From contig JAESQE010000660.1 of assembly GCA_016765335.1 (NCBI GenBank), forward strand, positions 3,623 to 9,055: a DNA stretch of 5,433 nucleotides, read 5' to 3'. This DNA comes from Planctomycetaceae bacterium. GTDB taxonomy: Bacteria > Planctomycetota > Planctomycetia > Planctomycetales > Planctomycetaceae. The notes under the pieces were generated by a model. That model was not told the origin of the DNA. It worked only from the letters and a program-made list of their open reading frames with translations, and searched no databases. This document shows positions 1-4,948 of the stretch, piece by piece. Within the stretch, counting starts at the first letter, position 1. The number at the start of each line of letters is the position of its first letter. Both the position numbers and the translations under genes were made by a program.

Positions 1-320
1 TCATTGCTGGGCTTAATGTGCTCCCAAACATCGCCAGGTGATTCAATCACGACATAATCTGGATGATCAGGAACTAATTTTTCATTGCAGTCTTTGTAAT
101 GCTGGAAAATAGATGGCTCTGCATCTTTGAGGACAGACGGTTCGATCGCCAGGAAATTTGCAATCGCGGTGTTGATCTCTTCCTGGTTAGGATCTTCGAA
201 GTAACCTTCCACAGCAATTCGACACATCTGTCCGTCGAGCAATGCAATTGGCATCGGGTTACTGTAGTACCAGTCGAAATCGTCATCTTTAATCACTGAC
301 CCAAGTCCAGGAATTTCCAT
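1..320 (-). CDS. DUF6985-like hypothetical protein, 5' part (C-terminus beyond left edge)
   Basis: The reading frame is open from an ATG at 318-320 to the left edge, giving 106 complete codons. The protein starts MEIPGLGSVIKDDDFDWYYS and continues with a Cys-Arg-Ile strand (about residues 32-35) and a helix-like segment with the motif IANFL (53-57) followed by AEPSIFQHYKD (67-77). It is acidic and has no signal peptide or membrane segment, so a cytoplasmic location is likely. The opening 'IPGLG..KDDDFDWYYS.P..I..L.G' resembles what I remember of the DUF6985 family, whose function is unknown to me; that assignment is from memory. The ATG is chosen because family-like sequence begins there and an in-frame stop lies upstream at 375-377. 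No strong Shine-Dalgarno is visible. It is divergent from the DUF1080 gene. Confidence 0.7.
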   Translation of the reverse strand, partial: MEIPGLGSVIKDDDFDWYYSNPMPIALLDGQMCRIAVEGYFEDPNQEEINTAIANFLAIEPSVLKDAEPSIFQHYKDCNEKLVPDHPDYVVIESPGDVWEHIKPSN

Positions 321-471
321 AATGTATCCGGTGTTATCGTTTCTAAAGTCGAAAAAGAGCCTCAAACAAAATGCTTAATCATGCAGCTGAGGATAATCTA
401 CACCAGAGCCAAAAGAAGTCAACCAATGTTTGTTCGACGTGCGAAGATTGGTCCGTGCTCGGTTAATTTAA

Positions 472-484
472 GCATCCAGGATGC
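472..484. promoter_or_regulatory. Palindrome GCATCC-A-GGATGC, possible operator
   Basis: The two six-base arms (472-477 and 479-484) are perfect inverted copies around one central base. The site lies between two divergent genes, where a dimeric regulator could bind. No regulator family is identified, and a six-base dyad can arise by chance. Confidence 0.25.
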
Positions 485-578
485 AATTTGTTAGTCATTA
501 ATGGTAGTATGCAGACTCGTTGATTTGTTTTATTATACGCATTCGCATATTTGTTTGCGCGTTGAACATTCCCTAAGC

Positions 579-613
579 CCTTGTCAGTACAAGGCCACGG
601 GTGAAAGCTTCAC
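579..613 (+). promoter_or_regulatory. Two small tandem hairpins ahead of the DUF1080 gene
   Basis: CCTTG (579-583) pairs with CAAGG (590-594) across a six-base loop, and GTGAA (601-605) pairs with TTCAC (609-613) across a three-base loop. Both fall 45-80 bases upstream of the ATG at 660, where an untranslated leader would be. Each stem is only five base pairs, so this is a weak structural observation and matches no riboswitch class I recognise. Confidence 0.25.
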
Positions 614-659
614 GCAAGTATTAATTGAGTTTGGTATTACCGAGGGAAAGGGTGCTTTG

Positions 660-1391
660 ATGAAGTTTCGAAATATACTGATCAGTTTGCTGACTGTTGC
701 CGCGGGGTTCAATCTTTGTGGTCAAGATGTTGCAGCTCAGGATCATGTTTTCAAAGATCTGTTCAACGGGAAAGATCTCACAGGCTGGGTCAATGTGAAC
801 ACCGAAGCAGATACCTGGTCGGTTCGAGATGGAATGTTAATTTGCACGGGGCTACCCATCGGTGTGATGCGAACAGATCGTCAATACGAAAACTTCATTC
901 TGGAAATTGAATGGAGACACATGGAACCGGGCGGAAACTCGGGCGTATTTTTATGGAGTGACGCCAAGCCGGAAGGGAATCGATTGCCCAAAGGAATGGA
1001 AGTGCAAATGCTGGAACTTGATTGGGTCAATCAGCACAAGTACAAAGATGGCACACTCCCTCCGATTGCGTATGTGCATGGCGAACTGTTTGGAGCAGGA
1101 GGCATGACCGCGATTCCCGATAACCCACGAGGCACTCGTAGCAAGTCGTTAGAAAACCGCTGCAAAGGAGTGGGGCAGTGGAACAAGTATGTTGTTGTCG
1201 CAGTCGATGGCATGGTGAAGCTTTCTGTCAACGGAAAATTCGTCAACGGAATTCGAAATGCCTCCTACAAAAAAGGCTACATCTGCATGGAATCCGAAGG
1301 CAGAGAAATCCACTTCCGCAACATGCGCATCATGGAGCTACCCGGCGGCTTGGTGACTGAAGAAAACACCGCACCGTTAATCAAAGATTAA
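660..1391 (+). CDS. Exported DUF1080 protein (3-keto-disaccharide hydrolase-like)
   Basis: This 243-residue protein fits the DUF1080 family (Pfam PF06439), a concanavalin A-like beta-sandwich fold very abundant in planctomycetes and annotated as 3-keto-disaccharide hydrolase. The N-terminus (1-26) is a Sec-type signal peptide: Lys/Arg near the start, a hydrophobic run [11 protein letters not shown], and a likely signal peptidase I site after VAA, so the product should be periplasmic or outer-surface. Cys20 lacks a proper lipobox. The domain runs from [13 protein letters not shown] (31-43) through TWSVRDGML (52-60), FILEIEWR (79-86), GGNSGVFL (91-98) and GMEVQMLE (112-119) to [12 protein letters not shown] (216-227). 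Length is normal for a single-domain member. The frame extends upstream to an ATG at 501, but ATG 660 is chosen because the signal peptide begins there and AAGGG at 648-652 sits seven bases before it. Substrate is unknown; a role in sugar or polysaccharide breakdown is inferred from the family. Confidence 0.92.
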   Translation: MKFRNILISLLTVAAGFNLCGQDVAAQDHVFKDLFNGKDLTGWVNVNTEADTWSVRDGMLICTGLPIGVMRTDRQYENFILEIEWRHMEPGGNSGVFLWSDAKPEGNRLPKGMEVQMLELDWVNQHKYKDGTLPPIAYVHGELFGAGGMTAIPDNPRGTRSKSLENRCKGVGQWNKYVVVAVDGMVKLSVNGKFVNGIRNASYKKGYICMESEGREIHFRNMRIMELPGGLVTEENTAPLIKD

Positions 1392-1409
1392 AATGCTCCA
1401 AGCATAGAA

Positions 1410-1452
1410 GCACACCTGGTAGGATGTGGTGCTCGCACCCATCTTGGTGTGC
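1410..1452 (+). repeat. REP-like GTAG hairpin within an outer inverted repeat
   Basis: The tetranucleotide GTAG (1419-1422) is immediately followed by an imperfect hairpin: GATG (1423-1426) pairs with CATC (1440-1443), T1427 is bulged, and GGTG (1428-1431) pairs with CACC (1436-1439) around the four-base loop CTCG. Outside this, GCACACC (1410-1416) is a perfect inverted copy of GGTGTGC (1446-1452). A GTAG foot next to a bulged GC-rich stem is the known architecture of REP elements mobilised by REP-associated tyrosine transposases (RAYT, TnpA-REP). No RAYT gene is in the window, and repetition in the genome cannot be seen here, so the assignment rests on structure and on its extragenic position. 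Confidence 0.5.
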
Positions 1453-1494
1453 CTTGTGATCCCATGTCCTCCGAAACGATGGCTGAATCTGCTG

Positions 1495-1520
1495 GTAGAT
1501 AATCTGTTAACGGGTTATCT
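1495..1520 (+). repeat. Second GTAG-led inverted repeat (AGATAA/TTATCT)
   Basis: A second GTAG (1495-1498) lies in the same heptamer CTGGTAG that precedes the first element (1416-1422 and 1492-1498). It overlaps the left arm of a perfect six-base inverted repeat, AGATAA (1497-1502) and TTATCT (1515-1520), with GTTAAC in the loop. It is AT-rich and weak as a hairpin. It may be a degenerate partner of the upstream REP-like unit or coincidence. Confidence 0.25.
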
Positions 1521-1536
1521 GTTTGGTAAATTCCTC

Positions 1537-1553
1537 GGGTGCCTGCGGCACTC
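1537..1553. repeat. GC-rich hairpin GTGCC-TGC-GGCAC
   Basis: GTGCC (1539-1543) pairs perfectly with GGCAC (1547-1551) across a three-base loop, and two further pairs (one G-T, one G-C) extend it outward. No T-run follows on either strand, so it is not a typical intrinsic terminator. It sits about 70 bases from the stop of the ferritin gene and could be another extragenic palindrome. Confidence 0.3.
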
Positions 1554-1623
1554 ACACGACCCTGAACGGGATCGTATGAGCTAACCGGTGTTGATGATAA
1601 TTCATGTCGAAACGACAGCGAAC

Positions 1624-2142
1624 TCAAGCTGGTGGGATAGGGAAAATCGATTCACGAGCACCGAATGATTTATCAAGTTCAAGCACCGCAGCTGGATCTG
1701 AAGCGACCATTTTAATGTGAGCCAGATTCGTTTGAGCGGTTCTTTCTTCTTCGACCTGCTCGGTGATAAACCATTGAAGCTCAGTCACCGATGCGTAGGC
1801 TTGACTTTCAAATGCAAGCTGAAAAATACTGTTGAGACTTTTTGAGTTGGATTGTTCCTGAGCCAAGGCTGCTTCAAAGATTTCTGTGATCGAACTATAT
1901 TCCTGGCGAGGTTCCGAGATCGGCTGCAAAGTAATTTGCACACCTCGGTCTATTAAAAATTGTTGTATTTTCACAGCATGCATGTATTCCTCTTGAGACT
2001 GTGAATTCAACCACTTGGCAAACCCGGCAAAATAGTTTTTGCTACACCAGATTGACATCCCAAGATAACCGTACCAGGCAGCCAGTTCCTGATGAATTTG
2101 GTCATTGAGCCGATTGTATACTTCTTCTGAGGTATGTTTCAT
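1624..2142 (-). CDS. Bacterial non-haem ferritin
   Basis: The 172-residue product is a ferritin of normal length, a four-helix-bundle protein that forms a 24-mer cage, oxidises Fe(II) and stores Fe(III) in the cytoplasm. Compared with E. coli FtnA, the ferroxidase ligands are all present with an offset of two: Glu19, Glu52 and His55 (in QSQEEYMHA), Glu96 (in AQEQ), and Gln129 and Glu132 (in TEQVEEE); Tyr26 matches the conserved helix-A tyrosine. There is no haem-ligand evidence for bacterioferritin. The C-terminus has the family-like LDKSFGARES followed by a short proline-rich tail. The start ATG (2140-2142) is preceded by AGGAG at 2149-2153 with a six-base spacer; the open frame continues upstream but that part is Cys-rich and unlike ferritin. 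It follows the MfnF-like gene after 205 bases and probably has its own promoter. Confidence 0.93.
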   Translation of the reverse strand: MKHTSEEVYNRLNDQIHQELAAWYGYLGMSIWCSKNYFAGFAKWLNSQSQEEYMHAVKIQQFLIDRGVQITLQPISEPRQEYSSITEIFEAALAQEQSNSKSLNSIFQLAFESQAYASVTELQWFITEQVEEERTAQTNLAHIKMVASDPAAVLELDKSFGARESIFPIPPA

Positions 2143-2347
2143 TAAATTCTCCTTAGCTTGTTTTCTAAATATCAAACGACACATTGCAGTTCGCCTGTGG
2201 CAATTATAGTCCAATGACCGGAAACAGAAATCGATAAACTGACTGCTTTGTCCGTTATCTTCAAAGTGATATTCGATCTCATCCGCTTGGCAACAGAGTG
2301 CAAATACAAACACCCTGAGACTCAATCTCACCAGTCCAGCATAAAGA
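2143..2347 (-). promoter_or_regulatory. Ferritin upstream region with candidate -10 and strong RBS
   Basis: Read on the minus strand, a perfect TATAAT lies at 2203-2208, about 60 bases before the ferritin ATG, without a clear TTGACA-like -35 at the usual distance. The ribosome binding site AGGAG is at 2149-2153. Next to the end of the MfnF-like gene, TGAGA (2316-2320) and TCTCA (2326-2330) form a five-pair hairpin; on the minus strand a moderately T-rich stretch follows, so it could be a weak terminator for the upstream gene. I see no convincing Fur box. Confidence 0.35.
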
Positions 2348-3361
2348 TCAACAGCGTTCGTAAGCCAGAAATGTTACTGCGTGAGCGCAGGCAGCAGAGG
2401 CGATTTCCGGGCTGACCGTTTCTGAAAGTGAGATCACAGCGGTATCCTTCAACGCTGGGATTGCTTTGACCAAGCGTTTGACTAAGAATTCGCTGCTTCC
2501 CGAGCAAATAATATGCTCGGGTTGATAGGAAAGTTGTGCGATCACTTGGCGAGTCGCTTGTTTGAGCATCGCTAATTGATGTTCCGCCAATTGCTCTGCG
2601 ATGTTTCGAATTCGATCCATTCCTAATTCGTGCACATCGCAGCAAACCATTTTGGCAATCCGTCCGTAAGCATGTGCGATGTCGGCAGGACGTCCATCAG
2701 CGGTATCAAAACTGTCGGGCTGTTCGGGTAAGAGATCCAGAAGTTGATAAATATCCTGAGTCGTTGCAAAAAGCTCCGCAGCCAGCGGGACTTCTTTCCC
2801 ATCAAGCATGACACTGCGAGCAACTGCGCAAAGCGGCGTTCTTCTCCCGCCGGTATAAACAAGCTCGCCTGCTCGAAGACGTTCGAAGTCGGTCAAACCA
2901 GCACTGGCACATACCCCTTGTTTTAAAGGGATAATATCTGCGGTGGTCGAGCCGATATCAATCAGTAACCCCGAAGAACCGGCAGTCGCCCGAGCGGACC
3001 AGGTGGCTAATGCGTGCCAGTTGGCAGCAGCTGTGAGTAAGGGAAATTCAATCGCAATAGCGGGAGAAACAAATTCCCCCGCTGTTTGCCAAACCGAAAC
3101 CGGTGTTTCTCCAGCGGCTTCGACGACGGCTTGAGTGATGTATCGCACGCCTTCTGCTTTGGTCGAAAAACAATCTGCCAGCTCGCCCGTCATCGTTAAT
3201 GCAATGCGATCAGATCGAGGATATTCAGATAGTAACTTGCGTAACGTCTCTGCCAAATTCTCTTTCTGTTTCCACAAAGGAAAACTAAGGGAAGTAGCGA
3301 GATGGTTCAAGTCGGTCAACTTGATGTTTGCACCGCCAAGATCAATGCCAATCAGATTCAT
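2348..3361 (-). CDS. MfnF-like hydantoinase/oxoprolinase-family protein (probable H4MPT-linked C1 pathway protein)
   Basis: The 337-residue product belongs to the ASKHA (actin/hexokinase) ATPase fold and to the family described as 'probable H4MPT-linked C1 transfer pathway protein' (TIGR03123), which includes archaeal MfnF. MfnF joins the aminomethylfuran unit to gamma-glutamyltyramine in methanofuran synthesis. Visible motifs in order: phosphate-1 loop GIDLGGANIK (5-14), the family motif TMTGELADCFSTKAEG (56-71), phosphate-2 loop LIDIGSTTADI (133-143), YTGGRRTPLCAV (169-180) and an adenosine-type loop IICSGSSEFL (284-293). No signal peptide or membrane span is seen, so it is cytoplasmic. Length is typical. 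The ATG (3359-3361) directly opens the first nucleotide motif and has AGAGG at 3369-3373, seven bases upstream. It lies 153 bases downstream of prs on the same strand. The exact substrate in bacteria, whose methanofuran analogue differs from the archaeal one, is uncertain. Confidence 0.85.
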   Translation of the reverse strand: MNLIGIDLGGANIKLTDLNHLATSLSFPLWKQKENLAETLRKLLSEYPRSDRIALTMTGELADCFSTKAEGVRYITQAVVEAAGETPVSVWQTAGEFVSPAIAIEFPLLTAAANWHALATWSARATAGSSGLLIDIGSTTADIIPLKQGVCASAGLTDFERLRAGELVYTGGRRTPLCAVARSVMLDGKEVPLAAELFATTQDIYQLLDLLPEQPDSFDTADGRPADIAHAYGRIAKMVCCDVHELGMDRIRNIAEQLAEHQLAMLKQATRQVIAQLSYQPEHIICSGSSEFLVKRLVKAIPALKDTAVISLSETVSPEIASAACAHAVTFLAYERC

Positions 3362-3418
3362 TCGAGAACCTCTGTTATTTCAAAAAGACATTGCCTGACG
3401 CAGGGTAGACATTCTTGC

Positions 3419-3437
3419 CTGCCTTGAATTGAGGCAG
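3419..3437. repeat. Inverted repeat CTGCCT/AGGCAG in the prs to MfnF-like spacer
   Basis: The six-base arms 3419-3424 and 3432-3437 are perfect inverted copies around a seven-base loop. No T-run follows on the minus strand. The left arm also overlaps another short pairing option (GCAGG 3400-3404 with CCTGC 3418-3422), so alternative folds are possible. Confidence 0.3.
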
Positions 3438-3439
3438 AC

Positions 3440-3467
3440 TCAAACGAAACAGACACAGAATGTCTGT
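3440..3467 (-). terminator. Candidate weak terminator after prs
   Basis: On the minus strand, 48 bases after the prs stop, a perfect seven-pair stem (3461-3467 with 3449-3455) and a five-base loop are followed by a T-rich run broken by CG (TTCGTTT). The stem has only three G-C pairs, so termination would be partial at best, allowing read-through into the MfnF-like gene. Confidence 0.4.
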
Positions 3468-3514
3468 GCTCCATTTGAATTAATAGAGATTCCCATTTGT
3501 TTGTTCCTGATTGC

Positions 3515-4510
3515 CTATTCATCAAAAAGCATGCTGACGCTGGTTCGTTCGTGGATCGAACGAATCGCAGCTGCAAAAACCGGAGCCACACTGACCAGAT
3601 GTAGTTTCGAGCAAGAATCTGTCGGCAGTGGTTCGATGGTATCTGTCGTGAACAGTTTTTTGATCGGGCTGTTTTCAAGTTTCTTTCCAGCTGCAGGAGT
3701 CATCGCTGCATGAGAAACAGCTGCATAAACATCCTTGGCACCACGCGATTGAAGTAGCTCAGCCATCGAAATGAGAGTGCCTCCCGAAATTGTGAAGTCA
3801 TCGACAATGACCACATTACGACCTTCGACATCTCCGATTACCTCCAACACTTCTGCGTTTTCATTGTGATCGGTCCGTTCTTTATTTCCAATCACAACCG
3901 GTACGCCCAGCAGCTTCGCAAAAGCAGAGGCTCCTTTGGCGAAACCGACATCAGGACTGCAAATCACCAAATCTGGAATTTCGAGTGAGCGAATATGAGA
4001 AGCCAAAACATAACGACCATACAAATGATCGACCGGGATTTGAAAGAAGCCTTGAATCTGCGGGCTGTGCAAATCCATCATCAAACAGCGATCAGCTCCG
4101 GCTTCCTGAATCGCATCTGCACAAACGCGTGCCCGAATGGAAACGCGAGGTTCGTCTTTTTTATCCCCTTTGGCGTAGCTGAAATAAGGGATGACCGCGG
4201 TCACGCTTTGGGCACTAGCTCGTTTGAGAGCATCGATCCAAAACAGAAGTTCCATGAAATTTTCGTTGACCGGATGATGCACTCCCTGAATGATGTAGCA
4301 ATCCCGTCCCCGAACATTTTCGAGAATCCGCACAAACACGTTGCCATCACTGAATGTGTGCGTTTCTGTTGGCGTTAAAGGGTATCCCATTTCCTGAGCA
4401 ATCGCTCGGGCAAATTCAGGATTTGCTGAACCAGCTAAAATGGCCAGCTCTCCCTGCGGAGGCTGAAAAGATAATGGCCTGGGACCAGAATTATCGTGCG
4501 AGGAAGTCAC
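3515..4510 (-). CDS. prs: Ribose-phosphate pyrophosphokinase (PRPP synthetase)
   Basis: Prs makes PRPP from ribose 5-phosphate and ATP in the cytoplasm, feeding purine, pyrimidine, NAD, His and Trp synthesis. With the GTG at 4508-4510 as start the protein has 331 residues, slightly above the usual 310-320. Family motifs in order: FSDGN..V.I.ENVRGRD (53-70), PYFSYAKGDKKDEPR (108-122), DLHSPQIQGFF (146-156), SPDVGFAKG (185-193), the flexible-loop pair Lys210/Arg212 (NKERTD), and PRPP loop VVIVDDFTISGGT (233-245). Two motifs are atypical: the PRPP loop has Ile-Ser where bacterial enzymes usually have Asp-Thr, and the SPD motif lacks the usual following arginine. The start is uncertain: no ATG is available, the Shine-Dalgarno before GTG 4510 is poor, and the frame stays open to a GTG at 4633 (41 more residues, not family-like). 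It precedes the MfnF-like gene on the same strand. Confidence 0.92.
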   Translation of the reverse strand: MTSSHDNSGPRPLSFQPPQGELAILAGSANPEFARAIAQEMGYPLTPTETHTFSDGNVFVRILENVRGRDCYIIQGVHHPVNENFMELLFWIDALKRASAQSVTAVIPYFSYAKGDKKDEPRVSIRARVCADAIQEAGADRCLMMDLHSPQIQGFFQIPVDHLYGRYVLASHIRSLEIPDLVICSPDVGFAKGASAFAKLLGVPVVIGNKERTDHNENAEVLEVIGDVEGRNVVIVDDFTISGGTLISMAELLQSRGAKDVYAAVSHAAMTPAAGKKLENSPIKKLFTTDTIEPLPTDSCSKLHLVSVAPVFAAAIRSIHERTSVSMLFDE

Positions 4511-4530
4511 TCGTTCACTTTCTGTATTAA

Positions 4531-4638
4531 CTAATACGCAAGAGGCGATATGATAGTTTTGTAGGGTCTGCTGTGCGGACCAAAATAGTCCAGACGATTT
4601 GAATCCCAATGAAAAGGCCTGCACATAGCACACAACAT
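4531..4638 (-). CDS. Possible 35-residue upstream ORF before prs
   Basis: An ATG at 4636-4638 with GAGG at 4646-4649, seven bases upstream, opens a 35-codon frame ending in TAG at 4531-4533, 20 bases before the proposed prs GTG. The peptide begins MLCAMCRPFHW and resembles nothing I recognise. It is in a different frame from prs. If the promoter at 4652-4679 is used, the transcript would begin at or inside the GAGG, making this ORF almost leaderless. It may be a leader peptide or chance; the good RBS spacing is the only support. Confidence 0.25.
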   Translation of the reverse strand: MLCAMCRPFHWDSNRLDYFGPHSRPYKTIISPLAY

Positions 4639-4948
4639 CGTTGTGCCTCGTATCATAACCTCAAAGACCCAGACCTCAAGGATGCAGCGAACCAGATCGC
4701 GAAAATAGAGGATCGCAAGACATAAAGAAAGAAAAGAAGAAGCAATGATTGAGAAACGGTATGATCCGTAATTGACAATGGTTCGGCAGCCGCCTCACTC
4801 TTTCGAAGGAGATGTGGGATTTCGGCTTCATACGTGACTCAAGTAGCCAGGTTTTGAAGACGAGCAGGTAAAGACCTTGCAAATTCTAACACCTCAATCC
4901 CCAGCCACTGCGCCATTAGACTAGATCCAAAAAGTTTTTCAGGACCGA
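4639..4948. other. Intergenic region between the glycosyltransferase and prs
   Basis: Apart from the prs promoter candidate, this 310-base spacer holds a purine-rich plus-strand tract at about 4707-4745 (pyrimidine-rich in the direction of transcription), the short direct repeat GATCGC (4696-4701 and 4711-4716), and AAAAAGTTTTT at 4930-4940 shortly after the glycosyltransferase stop. The last is AT-only and not a clear terminator. I see no convincing gene on either strand. Confidence 0.5.
4652..4679 (-). promoter_or_regulatory. Candidate sigma70-type promoter for prs
   Basis: On the minus strand, TTGAGG (4674-4679) and TATGAT (4652-4657) are separated by 16 bases and match the -35 and -10 consensus at four and five of six positions. 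The predicted start near 4644-4646 would give prs a leader of roughly 135 bases to the GTG at 4510. The heptamer TTGAGGT occurs twice, 15 bases apart (4673-4679 and 4658-4664), one copy overlapping the -35 and one abutting the -10. Confidence 0.45.

Larger units (their letters stand above)
321..659. other. Divergent intergenic region with several dyads
   Basis: This stretch separates the start of the minus-strand DUF6985-like gene from the start of the plus-strand DUF1080 gene and must carry both promoters. No consensus -35/-10 pair stands out; TATTAT near 533-538 is a possible plus-strand -10 without a convincing -35. It holds a nested inverted repeat (ACCAAT 422-427 with ATTGGT 447-452, enclosing TTCG 433-436 with CGAA 442-445), an 8-base inverted pair (371-378 with 468-475), a compact palindrome at 472-484 and two small hairpins at 579-594 and 601-613. 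The DUF1080 frame stays open back to an ATG at 501, but that part does not look coding. Confidence 0.6.
1392..1623. other. Intergenic region between convergent genes, with REP-like hairpins
   Basis: The DUF1080 gene and the ferritin gene converge on this spacer. Directly after the TAA is a small perfect hairpin, ATGCT (1393-1397) with AGCAT (1401-1405). It is followed by the REP-like element at 1410-1452, a GTAG-led inverted repeat at 1495-1520 and a GC-rich hairpin at 1537-1553. No T-tailed intrinsic terminator is evident for either gene, although the hairpins may serve in transcript end protection. I see no convincing gene here. Confidence 0.55.

Noticed and set aside
99..299. Plus-strand 66-codon frame at the left end
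   Set aside because: It is antisense to the DUF6985-like frame, which has the better protein-like sequence and is open to the edge.
1388..1627. 79-codon minus-strand frame between the DUF1080 and ferritin genes
   Set aside because: It starts with TTG overlapping the ferritin stop, runs through the REP-like hairpins, and the peptide shows no family features; repeats of this kind often create chance open frames.
2143..2331. N-terminal extension of the ferritin frame
   Set aside because: The internal ATG at 2142 has a strong AGGAG site and begins where ferritin homology begins; the extension would give a Cys-rich, non-ferritin N-terminus.
2143..2347. Fur box or iron-responsive site before the ferritin
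   Set aside because: Short GATAA-like pieces occur, but nothing close to a full 19-base Fur consensus is visible.
3358..3678. 106-codon minus-strand frame overlapping the end of prs
   Set aside because: It overlaps prs in another frame and has a basic, Cys/Ser-rich composition typical of a shadow frame; the prs frame there carries clear family sequence.
3985..4378. Plus-strand frames antisense to prs
   Set aside because: They lie wholly opposite a well-supported conserved gene and have no recognisable motifs.
4676..4882. 68-codon minus-strand frame upstream of prs
   Set aside because: TTG start, no ribosome binding site, Phe-rich stretch produced by a pyrimidine tract, and it ends across the candidate prs promoter.
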